Notes: generated by a model from the sequence alone, not told the origin. A stretch of 64,000 nucleotides of DNA from Bacterioplanes sanyensis (GCF_014652515.1 NZ_BMYY01000009.1:1-64000); one strand, 5' to 3'. Counted from the first letter of the stretch, positions 38,619 to 48,934 are shown. Translations and numbers: made by a program.

Positions 38619-38933
38619 ATGTTAAAGATTCGCAAAAATGACGAAGTAGTTGTTATTGCTGGTAAAGACAAAGGCAAACGCGGTACTGTTCGCACCGTTG
38701 GTAAAGACGGTCGCCTGGTTGTTTCCGGCATTAACATGGTGAAAAAACACCAGAAGCCAAACCCGTACCTTCAGCAGCCGGGCGGCATCGTTGAAAAAGA
38801 AGCAGGTATTCATGCTTCCAACGTGGCCATCTGGAATCCTAAGACTGAAAAAGCCGACCGCGTTGGCTTTAAAGTCGAGGGTGACACCAAGGTACGTATC
38901 TTCAAATCCACTGGCGATCAAATCGACGCCTGA
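38619..38933 (+). CDS. rplX: 50S ribosomal protein L24
   Basis: A 104-residue assembly-initiator protein with an N-terminal KOW motif ([20 protein letters not shown]). It follows rplN by 18 bases and precedes rplE by 17. Normal length. Confidence 0.98.
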   Translation: MLKIRKNDEVVVIAGKDKGKRGTVRTVGKDGRLVVSGINMVKKHQKPNPYLQQPGGIVEKEAGIHASNVAIWNPKTEKADRVGFKVEGDTKVRIFKSTGDQIDA

Positions 38934-38950
38934 TAGGACTGGGTACTGCT

Positions 38951-39490
38951 ATGTCACGTTTAGAAAAACTGTACAAAGAAGAAGTGGTAGCCAAGCTGAA
39001 AGAAGAGTTTGGTTACGACAACATCATGCAGGTGCCAAAAATCACCAAAGTGACCCTGAACATGGGTGTTGGTGAAGCGCTGGGTGATAAAAAATTGCTG
39101 GATAGCGCGGTGGCCGATATGGAAGCCATCGCAGGTCAGAAAGCTGTCGTTACAAAAGCACGCAAGTCTGTTGCTGGCTTTAAAGTACGTGAAGGCTGGC
39201 CGATCGGCTGTAAAGTAACCCTGCGTCGTGATCGCATGTGGGAATTCATCGACCGTCTGGTTGATATTTCTTTGCCACGTGTACGTGACTTCCGTGGTAT
39301 TAACCCGAAGTCATTCGACGGCCGCGGTAACTACAGCATGGGTGTGAAGGAACAGATCATCTTCCCGGAAATTGAATACGATAAAGTAGACAAGGTCCGC
39401 GGTATGGATATCACCATCACCACCACGGCAGAAACTAACGAAGAAGGCCGCGCTCTGCTGAAAGCGCTGCAGTTCCCGTTCCGCAACTAA
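38951..39490 (+). CDS. rplE: 50S ribosomal protein L5
   Basis: A 179-residue protein that binds 5S rRNA and contacts the P-site tRNA. It begins [20 protein letters not shown] and contains [10 protein letters not shown] and [20 protein letters not shown]. Normal length. Confidence 0.98.
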   Translation: MSRLEKLYKEEVVAKLKEEFGYDNIMQVPKITKVTLNMGVGEALGDKKLLDSAVADMEAIAGQKAVVTKARKSVAGFKVREGWPIGCKVTLRRDRMWEFIDRLVDISLPRVRDFRGINPKSFDGRGNYSMGVKEQIIFPEIEYDKVDKVRGMDITITTTAETNEEGRALLKALQFPFRN

Positions 39491-39502
39491 GGAGACTGAC
39501 TC

Positions 39503-39808
39503 ATGGCAAAAATCGGCATGAAGCAGCGTGAACTGAAGCGTGAGAAGCTGGTCGCTAAGTTCGGCGCTAAGCGTGAAGAACTGAAAGCCATCATCAAAAA
39601 TCCAAACTCTTCTGACGAAGAGCGTTGGAATGCACAGATGGCCCTGCAAAAACTGCCTCGCGATTCTTCCGCGAGCCGTTTGCAGCGTCGTTGTCAGATG
39701 ACTGGTCGCCCACACGGTGTTTACCGTAAGTTCAAGCTGTCACGCATTAAACTGCGTGAAGAAGGCATGAAGGGCAACGTGCCAGGTCTGAAAAAAGCTA
39801 GTTGGTAA
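39503..39808 (+). CDS. rpsN: 30S ribosomal protein S14 (zinc-free form)
   Basis: A 101-residue S14 of the long form, lacking the CxxC-x(n)-CxxC zinc ribbon of the short type, so it does not need zinc. It ends [18 protein letters not shown]. By contrast, the L36 gene in this window is the zinc-binding form. Confidence 0.97.
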   Translation: MAKIGMKQRELKREKLVAKFGAKREELKAIIKNPNSSDEERWNAQMALQKLPRDSSASRLQRRCQMTGRPHGVYRKFKLSRIKLREEGMKGNVPGLKKASW

Positions 39809-39883
39809 GCAATTCCCGGTACGCAGCGTGATGATTCATCGCGCTGTTGTCGCCGGGGCGCTGTACAACCGAGGACTATTTAA

Positions 39884-40276
39884 ATGAGTATGCAAGATAC
39901 GTTGGCGGATATGTTTACCCGCATTCGTAACGCCCAGCAAGCGGGCCACGCGAATGTGAGCATGCCGTCATCAAAAATCAAGAAATCTGTTGCACAGGTT
40001 CTTGAAAATGAAGGTTACATTGGCGGTTTCTCTGTCGACGAAACTGTTAAGCCTACGCTGACCATCGACCTGAAATACTACGAAGGTAAGCCGGTTATCG
40101 AGCGCATTGAGCGCGTTAGCCGCCCTGGTTTGCGTCAGTACCGCGGTACTGCCGAGCTGCCAAAAGTAGAAGCCGGTCTGGGTGTGGCGATTGTTTCCAC
40201 TTCTAAAGGCGTTATGACCGATCGTGCTGCCCGTGCTGCGGGTGTTGGCGGTGAAGTCATTGCGACCGTATTCTAA
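39884..40276 (+). CDS. rpsH: 30S ribosomal protein S8
   Basis: A 130-residue central-domain 16S-binding protein; in E. coli it represses the spc operon at rplE. It begins [20 protein letters not shown] and ends [15 protein letters not shown] 75-base gap before it has no terminator. Confidence 0.98.
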   Translation: MSMQDTLADMFTRIRNAQQAGHANVSMPSSKIKKSVAQVLENEGYIGGFSVDETVKPTLTIDLKYYEGKPVIERIERVSRPGLRQYRGTAELPKVEAGLGVAIVSTSKGVMTDRAARAAGVGGEVIATVF

Positions 40277-40288
40277 GGAGTTGTCACA

Positions 40289-40822
40289 ATGTCTCGCGTA
40301 GCAAAAGCTCCTGTCTCTATTCCTGCTGGCGTTGAAGTTAAGCTGGCAGAAGACAAGATCAGTGTTAAAGGTAAGCAGGGTCAACTGGACCTAGACGTAC
40401 ATTCTGCCGTGGCGATCAGCCAAGAAGAAAACGTACTGAAGTTTGCTCCAAAGAAAGAAGACAAGCAGTCGATGGCGTTGGCCGGCACTTTCCGTGCATT
40501 GGTTAACAACATGGTTAAAGGCGTGTCCGAAGGCTTTGAGAAAAAACTGGTTCTGCAAGGTGTTGGTTACCGTGCCAAAGCATCCGGTAAGACCCTGAAT
40601 CTGTCATTAGGCTTCTCTCATCCAGTGGATTACGAGCTGCCAGAAGGCGTGACTGCTGAAACACCAAGCCAAACTGAAATCGTTATTAAAGGTATCGATA
40701 AGCAGCAGGTTGGTCAGGTAGCAGCCGAAATCCGTGGCTATCGTCCACCAGAGCCATATAAAGGTAAGGGTGTACGTTATGCTGATGAGAATGTGCGTCG
40801 TAAAGAAGCCAAGAAAAAGTAA
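40289..40822 (+). CDS. rplF: 50S ribosomal protein L6
   Basis: A 177-residue two-domain protein near the factor-binding site. It contains [20 protein letters not shown] and the C-terminal [17 protein letters not shown]. Normal length; rplR follows after 10 bases. Confidence 0.98.
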   Translation: MSRVAKAPVSIPAGVEVKLAEDKISVKGKQGQLDLDVHSAVAISQEENVLKFAPKKEDKQSMALAGTFRALVNNMVKGVSEGFEKKLVLQGVGYRAKASGKTLNLSLGFSHPVDYELPEGVTAETPSQTEIVIKGIDKQQVGQVAAEIRGYRPPEPYKGKGVRYADENVRRKEAKKK

Positions 40823-40832
40823 GGTCTAGGCC

Positions 40833-41183
40833 ATGAATGAGAAGAAAAAAGCTCGTTTGCGCCGTGCCCAGAAAACACGGACAGTAATCCGTGACAAGGG
40901 CTCGGTTCGTCTGTGCGTTCATCGTACGCCCAGACACATCTATGCTCAGATCATCTCTGCCAATGGCGCTAGTGTCTTGGCGACTGCTTCTACTGTTGAA
41001 GCCGATCTGCGTAGCGAAGTTACTGGTAACGTCAGTGCTGCGACCAAAGTGGGTCAGTTGATTGCTGAGCGCGCGAAAGCCGCTGGTATCACCAAAGTAG
41101 CGTTCGACCGTTCTGGTTTTAAATACCATGGTCGTGTTAAAGCCCTGGCTGACGCGGCTCGTGAAAGCGGCCTGGAATTCTAA
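40833..41183 (+). CDS. rplR: 50S ribosomal protein L18
   Basis: A 116-residue 5S rRNA-binding protein. It begins [20 protein letters not shown] and contains [19 protein letters not shown]. rpsE follows after 11 bases. Confidence 0.98.
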   Translation: MNEKKKARLRRAQKTRTVIRDKGSVRLCVHRTPRHIYAQIISANGASVLATASTVEADLRSEVTGNVSAATKVGQLIAERAKAAGITKVAFDRSGFKYHGRVKALADAARESGLEF

Positions 41184-41194
41184 GGGTAAAGATC

Positions 41195-41704
41195 ATGGCA
41201 AATAATGAACGTGTAGAACGTAACGAAAGCGAACTGCAGGAAAAACTGGTTCAAGTGAACCGTGTTGCCAAAGTTGTAAAAGGTGGTCGTATCTTCGCCT
41301 TTACCGCTTTGACTGTTGTTGGCGATGGCGCTGGTCGTGTCGGTTTTGGTCGTGGTAAGAGCCGTGAGGTTCCAACCGCTATCCAAAAAGCGATGGAACA
41401 AGCTAAGCGCAATATGATTAATGTCCAGCTGGACGGTAGCACTTTGCAGTACGCTGTTAAGGCTCGTCATTCTGGCGCTCAAATCTACATGCAGCCAGCA
41501 TCTGAAGGTACCGGTATTATTGCCGGTGGTGCGATGCGTGCCGTATTGGAGATGGTGGGTGTTAAAAACGTCTTGGCTAAATGCTATGGCTCTACTAACC
41601 CGGTAAACGTTGTCCGCGCGACTGTTAAAGGTCTGGCGCAAATGCAATCTCCGGATCAAGTAGCGGCTAAGCGTGGCAAGACGGTCGAAGAGATTCTGGG
41701 GTAA
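41195..41704 (+). CDS. rpsE: 30S ribosomal protein S5
   Basis: A 169-residue S5 at the mRNA entry site, involved in decoding fidelity. The N-terminal loop [20 protein letters not shown], where spectinomycin-resistance changes occur in other bacteria, reads as wild type. rpmD follows after 6 bases. Confidence 0.98.
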   Translation: MANNERVERNESELQEKLVQVNRVAKVVKGGRIFAFTALTVVGDGAGRVGFGRGKSREVPTAIQKAMEQAKRNMINVQLDGSTLQYAVKARHSGAQIYMQPASEGTGIIAGGAMRAVLEMVGVKNVLAKCYGSTNPVNVVRATVKGLAQMQSPDQVAAKRGKTVEEILG

Positions 41705-41710
41705 TTCGTT

Positions 41711-41896
41711 ATGGCTAAGAAAACCGTAAAAGTCACCCAAACTCGTAGCACCATTGGCAAATTGCCAAAGCACCGCGAAACCATGAAAGGTTTGGGTCTG
41801 CGTCGTATTGGTCACACTGTTGAACTGGAAGATACACCTTCTGTTCGCGGCATGATCAACCAAGTTCAATACATGGTTAAGGTTGAAGGGGAGTAA
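41711..41896 (+). CDS. rpmD: 50S ribosomal protein L30
   Basis: A 61-residue protein beginning [20 protein letters not shown], with [20 protein letters not shown]. Normal length. The rplO ATG follows 1 base after its stop. Confidence 0.97.
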   Translation: MAKKTVKVTQTRSTIGKLPKHRETMKGLGLRRIGHTVELEDTPSVRGMINQVQYMVKVEGE

Positions 41897-41897
41897 T

Positions 41898-42332
41898 ATG
41901 CGTCTCAACGAATTGAGCCCAGCTCCTGGTTCTAAACCTGCTGCTAAGCGTGTTGGCCGTGGTATCGGTTCTGGTCTGGGTAAGACTGGTGGTCGTGGTC
42001 ACAAAGGTCAAAAGTCTCGCTCAGGCGGTAAAGTAGCGCCAGGTTTTGAAGGCGGTCAGATGCCTATTCACCGTCGTCTGCCTAAGTTCGGCTTTAACTC
42101 TCGCAAAGCTCCACTGGTGGCCGAAATCCGCCTGAACGAGCTGGTGAAAGTTGAAGGTGACGTGGTGGATCTGGCTGCTCTTAAAGCGGCTGACATCATC
42201 GGTGAAAAAATCATCGAAGGTCGTGTGATCCTGTCCGGCGAAATCAACAAGGCTGTGACCGTAAAAGGTCTGAAAGTCACTAAAGGCGCTAAAGCTGCCA
42301 TTGAAGCAGCGGGTGGAAAGGTCGAAGACTAA
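41898..42332 (+). CDS. rplO: 50S ribosomal protein L15
   Basis: A 144-residue late-assembly protein. It begins [20 protein letters not shown] with the Gly-rich region [19 protein letters not shown]. The ATG at 41898 follows GGGGAGTA; 41883 is an upstream in-frame ATG inside rpmD. Its TAA overlaps the secY ATG by one base. Confidence 0.98.
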   Translation: MRLNELSPAPGSKPAAKRVGRGIGSGLGKTGGRGHKGQKSRSGGKVAPGFEGGQMPIHRRLPKFGFNSRKAPLVAEIRLNELVKVEGDVVDLAALKAADIIGEKIIEGRVILSGEINKAVTVKGLKVTKGAKAAIEAAGGKVED

Positions 42333-43654
42333 TGGCTAGGCAAGGCTCACTACCGCAAGGGATGCAATCCGGGCTCGGAGAACTCTGGGCTCGTATTCGC
42401 TTTGTATTCCTGGCGATTGTTGTATATCGAATCGGTACTCACATTCCGGTACCCGGCATTAACCCAGAATCACTGGCGCGGCTGTTCGAGCAGAACCAAG
42501 GCACCATCCTGGAAATGTTCAACATGTTCTCCGGTGGTGCACTGGAGCGCATGAGTATCTTGGCATTGGGTATCATGCCGTACATTTCGGCATCGATTAT
42601 CATGCAATTGCTGACGGCAGTGAGCCCGCAGCTCGAGCAGCTCAAGAAAGAAGGTGAAGCCGGTCGTCGCAAGATTACCCAGTACACGCGCTACGGCACG
42701 GTACTGTTGGCTACCATCCAGGCCTTCGGTGTATCCGCTGGCTTGGCAGGGCAGGGCGTTACCTTCTCTTCTGGCATCGATTTTTATATCGCCGCCATCC
42801 CGTCCTTTGTGGCCGGTGCGGTGTTTATGATGTGGCTAGGTGAGCAAGTAACCGAGCGTGGCATCGGTAATGGTATTTCCATTCTGATCTTCGCCGGTAT
42901 TGTTGCTGGCTTACCAGGCGCGATTGGCCAGGCGTTTGAGTCTGCCCGTCAGGGTGATCTGCATATTCTGTTGTTGCTGGTGATTGCTGCCTTAGCAGTG
43001 CTGGTGATTGGCTTTGTGGTGTTTGTTGAGCGCGGTCAGCGTCGCATCACCATTAACTACGCCAAGCGTCAGCAAGGTCGCCAAATGATGGCCGCGCAAA
43101 GCAGTCATTTGCCGCTGAAGCTGAATATGGCCGGCGTGATTCCTGCGATCTTCGCATCCTCGCTGCTGTTGTTCCCGGCCTCTTTGGGCCAGTGGTTCGG
43201 CAAAGGTGAAGGCATGGAATGGTTGCAAGACATCAGTATGGCGTTGGCACCGAACTCGCCGCTGTACATCGTGCTGTTTGCTGCTGGCATTATCTTCTTC
43301 TGCTATTTCTACACGGCGTTGATGTTTAACCCGCGTGACGTAGCCGAAAACCTGAAAAAGTCTGGCGCTTTCATTCCGGGGATTCGTCCGGGTATCCAGA
43401 CCGCTAAGTACATCGATGGTGTGCTCGGTCGTCTGACCCTGTTTGGTTCGATCTACATTGCTGCTGTCTGTTTGCTGCCGCAATTTATGATTGTCGCTGC
43501 GGATGTGCCTTTCTATTTTGGCGGCACGTCGTTGTTGATCGTAGTGGTGGTGGTGATGGACTTTATGTCCCAGGTGCAATCTCACCTGATGTCACACCAG
43601 TACGAGTCAGTGATGAAAAAGTCGAACCTGAAGAATTTTGGCTCAGCTCGCTGA
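42332..43654 (+). CDS. secY: Preprotein translocase subunit SecY
   Basis: A 440-residue channel subunit of SecYEG with ten hydrophobic spans. It has the conserved plug/TM2 region [20 protein letters not shown], loop [17 protein letters not shown], and cytoplasmic loop C5 with [20 protein letters not shown] that contacts ribosome and SecA. Translationally coupled to rplO (TAATG). SecE is encoded at 16655. Confidence 0.98.
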   Translation: MARQGSLPQGMQSGLGELWARIRFVFLAIVVYRIGTHIPVPGINPESLARLFEQNQGTILEMFNMFSGGALERMSILALGIMPYISASIIMQLLTAVSPQLEQLKKEGEAGRRKITQYTRYGTVLLATIQAFGVSAGLAGQGVTFSSGIDFYIAAIPSFVAGAVFMMWLGEQVTERGIGNGISILIFAGIVAGLPGAIGQAFESARQGDLHILLLLVIAALAVLVIGFVVFVERGQRRITINYAKRQQGRQMMAAQSSHLPLKLNMAGVIPAIFASSLLLFPASLGQWFGKGEGMEWLQDISMALAPNSPLYIVLFAAGIIFFCYFYTALMFNPRDVAENLKKSGAFIPGIRPGIQTAKYIDGVLGRLTLFGSIYIAAVCLLPQFMIVAADVPFYFGGTSLLIVVVVVMDFMSQVQSHLMSHQYESVMKKSNLKNFGSAR

Positions 43655-43674
43655 GCCAGATTTAGGAGAACGTC

Positions 43675-43788
43675 ATGAAAGTACGTGCATCTGTTAAAAA
43701 AATCTGCCGTAACTGCAAAGTTATTCGTCGTAACGGCAGTGTGCGAGTGATCTGTACAGATCCTAAGCACAAGCAACGTCAGGGTTAA
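43675..43788 (+). CDS. rpmJ: 50S ribosomal protein L36 (zinc-binding form)
   Basis: A 37-residue protein, [20 protein letters not shown] then [17 protein letters not shown]. The zinc ligands C11, C14, C27 and H32 are all present (the C+ form). TTAGGAG lies 7 bases before the ATG. It ends the spc block, and a strong inverted repeat follows before rpsM. Confidence 0.96.
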   Translation: MKVRASVKKICRNCKVIRRNGSVRVICTDPKHKQRQG

Positions 43789-43813
43789 TTTCCTGACAAG
43801 GTCGGGTGTAATG

Positions 43814-43850
43814 CTAATGGCGGCTTGATTTTTGATCATGCCGCCATTAG
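43814..43850 (+). promoter_or_regulatory. Strong hairpin between rpmJ and rpsM
   Basis: Perfect 11-bp inverted repeat CTAATGGCGGC (43814-43824) / GCCGCCATTAG (43840-43850); after one mismatch the stem continues for 4 more pairs (TGAT/ATCA). No T tract follows, so it is a poor intrinsic terminator. It lies 43 bases before rpsM, the place where E. coli has the S4-controlled alpha-operon leader, though the structure is different. Confidence 0.7.
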
Positions 43851-43893
43851 TATCTTGCGCCCTTTCATCAAGTAAAGTGTATTGGAGTTAGAC

Positions 43894-44250
43894 ATGGCCC
43901 GTATTGCCGGTGTCAACATTCCTGACAACAAGCATGCAGTTATTTCTCTGACCTATGTCTATGGCATTGGTAAGACAACTGCGAAAGAGATCTGTGCTGC
44001 GACCAGCATCGCTGAAGACACCAAGATCGGTGAGTTGAGCGAGGAGCAGTTGGATCAGATCCGTAATGAAGTAGGCAAGTTCACTGTTGAGGGTGACTTA
44101 CGCCGCGAAGTACAAATGAACATCAAGCGTTTGATGGACATGGGTTGCTTCCGTGGTATTCGTCACCGTCGTAGCCTGCCTCTTCGCGGTCAGCGTACTA
44201 AAACGAATGCTCGTACCCGTAAGGGTCCGCGTAAGCCGATCCGTAAGTAA
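43894..44250 (+). CDS. rpsM: 30S ribosomal protein S13
   Basis: A 118-residue 30S head protein contacting the P-site tRNA and the 50S. It begins [20 protein letters not shown] and ends in the basic tail [11 protein letters not shown]. The ATG at 43894 follows TTGGAG; the earlier in-frame ATG at 43882 is not the family start. First gene of the alpha block. Confidence 0.98.
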   Translation: MARIAGVNIPDNKHAVISLTYVYGIGKTTAKEICAATSIAEDTKIGELSEEQLDQIRNEVGKFTVEGDLRREVQMNIKRLMDMGCFRGIRHRRSLPLRGQRTKTNARTRKGPRKPIRK

Positions 44251-44324
44251 TTCTTACGGTCGGACTTTTAGTGTAGCTGCATTCAGCTTGTTGCAGTGTT
44301 GATATTAAAAGCAGGATTTATCAA

Positions 44325-44714
44325 ATGGCTAAGCCACAAAGATCAACCAAAAAGAAGGTTAAAAAGCAGGTCGTAGATGGGATTGCCCATATTCACGCCT
44401 CTTTTAACAACACCATCGTGACCATCACCGACCGCCAAGGCAATGCATTGTCTTGGGCAACTGCCGGTGGCTCTGGTTTCCGTGGTTCTCGTAAGAGCAC
44501 TCCTTTTGCAGCGCAGGTTGCTGCAGAACGCGCCGGTGAGGCAGCGAAAGAGTACGGCCTGAAAAACCTGGACGTAGAAGTTAAAGGTCCTGGTCCTGGT
44601 CGTGAATCTGCCGTTCGTGCCCTGAACGCCTGTGGTTATAAGATCAGCAACATCACTGATGTTACGCCGATCCCACATAACGGCTGTCGTCCACCTAAGA
44701 AACGTCGCGTATAA
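44325..44714 (+). CDS. rpsK: 30S ribosomal protein S11
   Basis: A 129-residue platform protein near the mRNA exit. It contains [20 protein letters not shown] and ends [14 protein letters not shown] 74-base gap precedes it; rpsD follows after 12 bases. Confidence 0.98.
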   Translation: MAKPQRSTKKKVKKQVVDGIAHIHASFNNTIVTITDRQGNALSWATAGGSGFRGSRKSTPFAAQVAAERAGEAAKEYGLKNLDVEVKGPGPGRESAVRALNACGYKISNITDVTPIPHNGCRPPKKRRV

Positions 44715-44726
44715 GGAGGCAGATTA

Positions 44727-45347
44727 ATGGCACGTTATATTGGTCCAAAATGTAAGCTGTCTCGTCGTGAAGGAACCGACCTGTTCCTGAAGAGCGGCAT
44801 TCGAGCACTGGATTCCAAGTGTAAAGCAGAAACAAAACCAGGTGTTCATGGCGCTGGCCGTGGCCGTCTGTCTGACTACGGCCTGCAGCTGCGTGAAAAG
44901 CAGAAGGTTCGTCGTCTGTATGGCATCCTGGAAAAGCAATTCCGTGGCTACTACAAAGAAGCGGCGCGTCGTAAAGGTGCGACCGGTGAGGTACTGCTGC
45001 AATTGCTGGAATCTCGTCTGGATAATGTGGTGTACCGCATGGGCTTCGGCTCAACGCGTGCGGAAGCACGTCAGCTGGTGTCTCACAAAGCCATCACTGT
45101 CAACGGTAAGACGGTTAATGTTGCGTCTTACACTGTTAAAAGTGGTGATGTGGTTGCGATTCGCGAAAAATCTAAGTCTCAGGACCGTATCAAAACGGCA
45201 CTGGAACTGGCCGGTCAGCGTCCTGACTGTGGCTGGGTTGACGTGAATGCCAGCAAGATGGAAGGAACGTTTAAAGCCGTTCCTGAGCGCGCTGATCTCC
45301 CTGCTGAGATCAACGAAAACCTGATCGTCGAACTTTACTCTAAGTAA
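44727..45347 (+). CDS. rpsD: 30S ribosomal protein S4
   Basis: A 206-residue primary-assembly protein and, in E. coli, repressor of the alpha operon. It has the S4 RNA-binding domain ([38 protein letters not shown]). TAAGGAGG gives a strong ribosome-binding site. Confidence 0.98.
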   Translation: MARYIGPKCKLSRREGTDLFLKSGIRALDSKCKAETKPGVHGAGRGRLSDYGLQLREKQKVRRLYGILEKQFRGYYKEAARRKGATGEVLLQLLESRLDNVVYRMGFGSTRAEARQLVSHKAITVNGKTVNVASYTVKSGDVVAIREKSKSQDRIKTALELAGQRPDCGWVDVNASKMEGTFKAVPERADLPAEINENLIVELYSK

Positions 45348-45369
45348 TAGAGGAATTTAAGGGGCAGCT

Positions 45370-46371
45370 ATGCAGCGTGCAGTGAATGAATTTCTGACAC
45401 CTCGTCATATTCAGGTAGATGAAGTAAGCACTACCCACGCCAAAGTGACTCTGGAGCCACTGGAGCGTGGTTTCGGACACACATTGGGCAGTGCATTGCG
45501 TCGTATTTTGTTGTCGTCCATGCCGGGCGCAGCCATCGTTGAATGCGAAATCGACGGCGTTTTGCACGAGTACAGCACCATTGAGGGCGTGCAGGAAGAT
45601 GTAATTGAAATCCTGCTGAACCTGAAGGGTGTGGCGGTCAAGTTGCATGAACGCGACGAGGCAACCCTGAGTCTGAACAAGGTGGGTCCTGGCGCGGTCA
45701 CAGCTGCCGATATTCAACTGGATCATGGTGTTGAAGTCGCTAACCCGGATCACGTCATTGCTCACCTGAGTGAAGGCACAGATCTGAAAATGACTTTGAA
45801 AGTCGCTTCTGGTCGCGGTTATGAGACGGTTGAGTCTCGTAACCAAAACGATGAAGAGACCAAAGCCATTGGCAAACTTCAATTGGATGCCACTTACAGC
45901 CCGGTTAAGCGTGTTTCTTACAGCGTAGATTCTGCGCGTGTTGAGCAACGCACTGACCTGGACAAGTTGGTCATCGACTTGGAGACCAACGGTACTCTGG
46001 ATCCAGAAGAAGCTATTCGTCGGTCTGCAACCATCTTGCAGCAGCAGTTGGCCGTATTCGTGAACCTGGAAAACGAAGAAGTTGTTGAGCAGGCGCGTGA
46101 AGAAGAGGAAATTGATCCGATTCTGTTGCGTCCAGTTGACGACCTTGAGTTGACCGTGCGTTCGGCTAACTGTCTGAAAGCAGAAAACATCTACTACATC
46201 GGTGACCTGATTCAGCGCACCGAAGTTGAACTGTTGAAGACACCTAATCTGGGTAAGAAGTCTCTGACTGAAATTAAAGACGTTCTTGCTTCCCGTGGCT
46301 TGTCGTTGGGTATGCACTTAGAGAACTGGCCACCAGCCAGTCTGCGTAACGACGACAAAGTGCTGGCGTAA
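45370..46371 (+). CDS. rpoA: DNA-directed RNA polymerase subunit alpha
   Basis: A 333-residue subunit. The N-terminal dimerisation domain (about 1-235) has [20 protein letters not shown]; the C-terminal domain (about 250-325) contacts UP elements and activators, with [20 protein letters not shown] and [20 protein letters not shown]. Length is close to E. coli (329). Confidence 0.99.
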   Translation: MQRAVNEFLTPRHIQVDEVSTTHAKVTLEPLERGFGHTLGSALRRILLSSMPGAAIVECEIDGVLHEYSTIEGVQEDVIEILLNLKGVAVKLHERDEATLSLNKVGPGAVTAADIQLDHGVEVANPDHVIAHLSEGTDLKMTLKVASGRGYETVESRNQNDEETKAIGKLQLDATYSPVKRVSYSVDSARVEQRTDLDKLVIDLETNGTLDPEEAIRRSATILQQQLAVFVNLENEEVVEQAREEEEIDPILLRPVDDLELTVRSANCLKAENIYYIGDLIQRTEVELLKTPNLGKKSLTEIKDVLASRGLSLGMHLENWPPASLRNDDKVLA

Positions 46372-46400
46372 GCAGCGTTCAGTTAGTAAGGAATTAAACC

Positions 46401-46811
46401 ATGCGTCATCGTAAAAGTGGTCGCCACTTCAATCGTACCAGCGCTCACCGTCAAGCCATGTTTAAAAACATGGCCGTGAGCCTGTTCGAGCATGAAATCA
46501 TTAAGACGACTCTGCCAAAAGCAAAAGAGTTGCGTCGCGTCGCTGAGCCACTGATCACTCTGGCAAAAGAGGATTCAGTTGCGAACCGTCGTTTGGCGTT
46601 TGCTCGTACTCGCAGCAAAGCAGCAGTTGGTAAATTGTTCACCGATTTGGGTCCTCGCTACCAGGAGCGTCCGGGTGGTTATATCCGTATCCTGAAGTGC
46701 GGCTTCCGTGCTGGTGATAACGCGCCTATGGCTTATGTCGAGCTGGTTGACCGCCCTGTGGCAGTTGAAGAAGCCGACGTCGTTGAGACCGAAGGTGCGG
46801 CAGACGAGTAA
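46401..46811 (+). CDS. rplQ: 50S ribosomal protein L17
   Basis: A 136-residue L17, the last gene of the superoperon. It begins [20 protein letters not shown]. The C-terminal end ([19 protein letters not shown] and an acidic tail) is partly repeated, in decayed form, 161 bases downstream. A strong terminator follows. Confidence 0.98.
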   Translation: MRHRKSGRHFNRTSAHRQAMFKNMAVSLFEHEIIKTTLPKAKELRRVAEPLITLAKEDSVANRRLAFARTRSKAAVGKLFTDLGPRYQERPGGYIRILKCGFRAGDNAPMAYVELVDRPVAVEEADVVETEGAADE

Positions 46812-46831
46812 CACCGGCTGCTAAATAAAGA

Positions 46832-46856
46832 ACCGCTGCTTGTCAGCGGTTTTTTT
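46832..46856 (+). terminator. Terminator of the alpha block after rplQ
   Basis: Perfect 7-bp stem ACCGCTG / CAGCGGT with a 5-base loop, then six T, 20 bases after the rplQ stop. Confidence 0.9.
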
Positions 46857-46876
46857 ATGCCTGTTATTTATGCCAT

Positions 46877-46943
46877 GACAACGCGTCAGCCATGGGCTTA
46901 TGTCGAGGTGTTTGACCGATCTGTGGCGGTTGAATAAGTCGAC
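46877..46943 (+). pseudogene. Decayed duplicate of the rplQ 3' end
   Basis: The stretch GACAACGCG...CATGGGCTTATGTCGAGG...TTTGACCGATCTGTGGCGGT aligns with rplQ bases 46716-46778 (GATAACGCG...TATGGCTTATGTCGAGC...). Most positions agree over about 63 bases, with a few substitutions, a 3-4 base insertion and a frame-ending TAA at the position of a glutamate codon. It encodes nothing by itself. It is best explained as a remnant of an old tandem duplication whose inner part, including the terminator, now lies between the copies. Confidence 0.7.
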
Positions 46944-46983
46944 AGCTTACCGTATTTGCTGGCGAACGACGCTGTTGCTAGGC

Positions 46984-47010
46984 AAAAAAAAGCCCCTACG
47001 GGAGGGGCTT
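46984..47010 (-). terminator. Terminator of the TRAP operon
   Basis: On the minus strand: stem AAGCCCCT / AGGGGCTT (8 bp, 5-base loop) followed by eight T (the A run at 46984-46991). It lies about 170 bases beyond the dctM stop. It could also act weakly on plus-strand read-through. Confidence 0.8.
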
Positions 47011-47180
47011 AAAACGGGTCTATCAGAAGAGAAAATGGCTCATCCTTAAGCAACGATCATGAACATGGTCTCTCGCTGTCCGCTGACTAACGCAGTTACC
47101 ATGTGTTGAATATTAGCCCGTGTCCACGTCAGTCAGGGCAAAGGGTCGTCAAGAAGTGCCAACCCTATATGACCCTAATA

Positions 47181-48458
47181 TTACAGCCATACTAGGCTCA
47201 GTGTGGGCCAGAAGGTAATTACCAATACCGTTGCCAGCAAAATAAAGAAAAACGGCAATGTGGCGCGATACAGGGTCATTACCGGCTCATTAAAACGAAA
47301 GCTAGCAATAAACAGATTCATGCCCACGGGTGGGGTAAAGTAGCCTAATTGCATATTGGCAAGGAACAAGATGCCCAGGTGCACCGGGTGAATACCGTAC
47401 TCCATAGCAATCGGCAAAATGATGGGAATCATAATGACGATGGCGGAGAAGATATCCAGCATCATGCCCAGTACCAGCAAAAACAGGGTTAATAGCAACA
47501 AGAAGGTGATCGGGTCACTGATGTGCTGCTGAATAAAGGCAAACACTTGCTGGGGAATGCCCGCATCAATCATGTAGTTGGTGGATGCTAGGGATACCGC
47601 CAGAATCAATAAAATGGCACCGACCAGCTTCATCGAGTCGCGCATCACCACGGGCAGATGCTTCAGACTGATCTCGCGGCGAATCACCACAGTCACAATC
47701 AGCACATACAAGGCAGTGATGGCGGCGGCCTCAGAGACGGCGAAGAAGCCGCCATAAATGCCACCCAGCACGATGATCGGCAGCGGAATTTCCCAGCCAC
47801 AGTCTTTGATGGCCGCCCAGGCTTCACGGCCATTAAACGGGGCATCATTGGCAGGCAGATGGCGTGACTGCCAGCCGCTGTACAGTGCCAATGCCAGCAG
47901 CATCAGGCCGCCAGGCAGCAAGCCTGCAAGAAATAAATCATCAATGCTCACCGGAGTGCCCAGCGACATCTGTTGAGCCACCACGCCGTATAAAATCAAC
48001 GGCAATGAAGGGGCAAACAACAGACCCAAGCTGCCGGAGGACGTCACTAAGCCGAGATTAAACTGGCGCGGATAGCCCGCCTTTTGCAGTGCCGGTACCA
48101 ACAAGGCTCCCAGCGCGACGATGGTCACTCCCGAAGCGCCAGTAAACGCGGTAAACAAAGCGCAGACGGCGAGAGCGACAATGGCCAGCCCGCCCGGCAG
48201 CCAGCCCAGTAGGGCGTCGGTAATGCGCACGAGACGTTGTGGCGCTTTGCTCTCACCTAATAAATAGCCAGCCAGGGTGAACAGTGGAATGGCAATCAAT
48301 ACCGGCATTTCGGCGACGCGGTAAATCTCCACCGCCATGATCATCAGATCAACATCGGTCTGATAAAACCCCCACAAAGCGCTGGCGCCGATGACGGCAA
48401 ACAGCGGTGCGCCCGCTAGCGCCAGCAATAACAACAATAAGGGTACGAGTAGGCTCAT
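47181..48458 (-). CDS. dctM: TRAP transporter large membrane subunit (DctM family)
   Basis: A 425-residue inner-membrane protein with about 11-12 hydrophobic spans, the ion-coupled substrate channel of a TRAP transporter. Family features include GASGVTIVALGALLVPALQKAGYP, LLFAPSLPLILYGVVAQQM and the C-terminal LFLANMQLGYFTPPVGMNLF. The chosen start (MSLLVPLLLLLLALAG, 48458) follows GGAGGAAAC and overlaps the dctQ stop by 4 bases (ATGA). The longer frame from 48641 lies inside dctQ. Substrate unknown. Confidence 0.93.
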   Translation of the reverse strand: MSLLVPLLLLLLALAGAPLFAVIGASALWGFYQTDVDLMIMAVEIYRVAEMPVLIAIPLFTLAGYLLGESKAPQRLVRITDALLGWLPGGLAIVALAVCALFTAFTGASGVTIVALGALLVPALQKAGYPRQFNLGLVTSSGSLGLLFAPSLPLILYGVVAQQMSLGTPVSIDDLFLAGLLPGGLMLLALALYSGWQSRHLPANDAPFNGREAWAAIKDCGWEIPLPIIVLGGIYGGFFAVSEAAAITALYVLIVTVVIRREISLKHLPVVMRDSMKLVGAILLILAVSLASTNYMIDAGIPQQVFAFIQQHISDPITFLLLLTLFLLVLGMMLDIFSAIVIMIPIILPIAMEYGIHPVHLGILFLANMQLGYFTPPVGMNLFIASFRFNEPVMTLYRATLPFFFILLATVLVITFWPTLSLVWL

Positions 48459-48934
48459 GCCGTTTCCTCCGCATGGCGCAAAGATTGGCCAGCCTGCACC
48501 AGGAAGCGCAGCGCCATGACGGCAAAGCTGAATGGAATTACCAGCTGCATTGGCCAGGCCGGCAAACGAGCAAACGCCTGATCGCCATATTCGTAAGCGA
48601 GCTGAACGTACTCTTGGCTGTGCCAGGCGATGATGGCACACACGGCTGCGGCAAATAACGACGTGACAACGCGGCTAAGGCGTTGGAGCCAGGCGGCACC
48701 GAGTCGATTGATGAGATCAATGGCAATGTGTTCGCGGGTGCGGGTGGCTAACAAGGCACCGAGTAAGCCAAGCCACAGCACCATCACACGCAGCAGAGGG
48801 GGAATCCAACCAATGCCACCGCCAAACAGCGTGCGAGCGAAAATATCAATGCCCGCCAGCAGCACCATGGCCAGCAATAAAGTAATCAGCACCGCATCTT
48901 CGATACGGTGCAGCCAACGAATCAGTGTGCTCAT
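48455..48934 (-). CDS. dctQ: TRAP transporter small membrane subunit (DctQ family)
   Basis: A 159-residue protein with four hydrophobic spans (about 12-32, 45-63, 85-105, 125-145). The family motif REHIAIDLINRLG is present. It pairs with DctM in the membrane. Its ATG shares one base with the dctP stop (TAATG) and its stop overlaps dctM, so all are translationally coupled. Confidence 0.92.
   Translation of the reverse strand: MSTLIRWLHRIEDAVLITLLLAMVLLAGIDIFARTLFGGGIGWIPPLLRVMVLWLGLLGALLATRTREHIAIDLINRLGAAWLQRLSRVVTSLFAAAVCAIIAWHSQEYVQLAYEYGDQAFARLPAWPMQLVIPFSFAVMALRFLVQAGQSLRHAEETA

Larger units (their letters stand above)
46812..47180. other. Intergenic region between rplQ and the TRAP operon
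   Basis: No functional gene in 369 bases. It holds the rplQ terminator (46832-46856), a decayed copy of the rplQ 3' end (46877-46943), the TRAP operon terminator on the minus strand (46984-47010), and about 170 bases (47011-47180) in which I see nothing. Confidence 0.75.

Noticed and set aside
46984-47010. Second plus-strand terminator for rplQ
   Set aside because: The plus-strand side lacks a T tract (TTAAAA follows the stem), while the minus strand has eight T, so it serves the TRAP operon.
48459-48641. N-terminal extension of DctM
   Set aside because: These 61 codons lie within dctQ in another frame; the coupled ATG at 48458 has a strong ribosome-binding site and matches family length.
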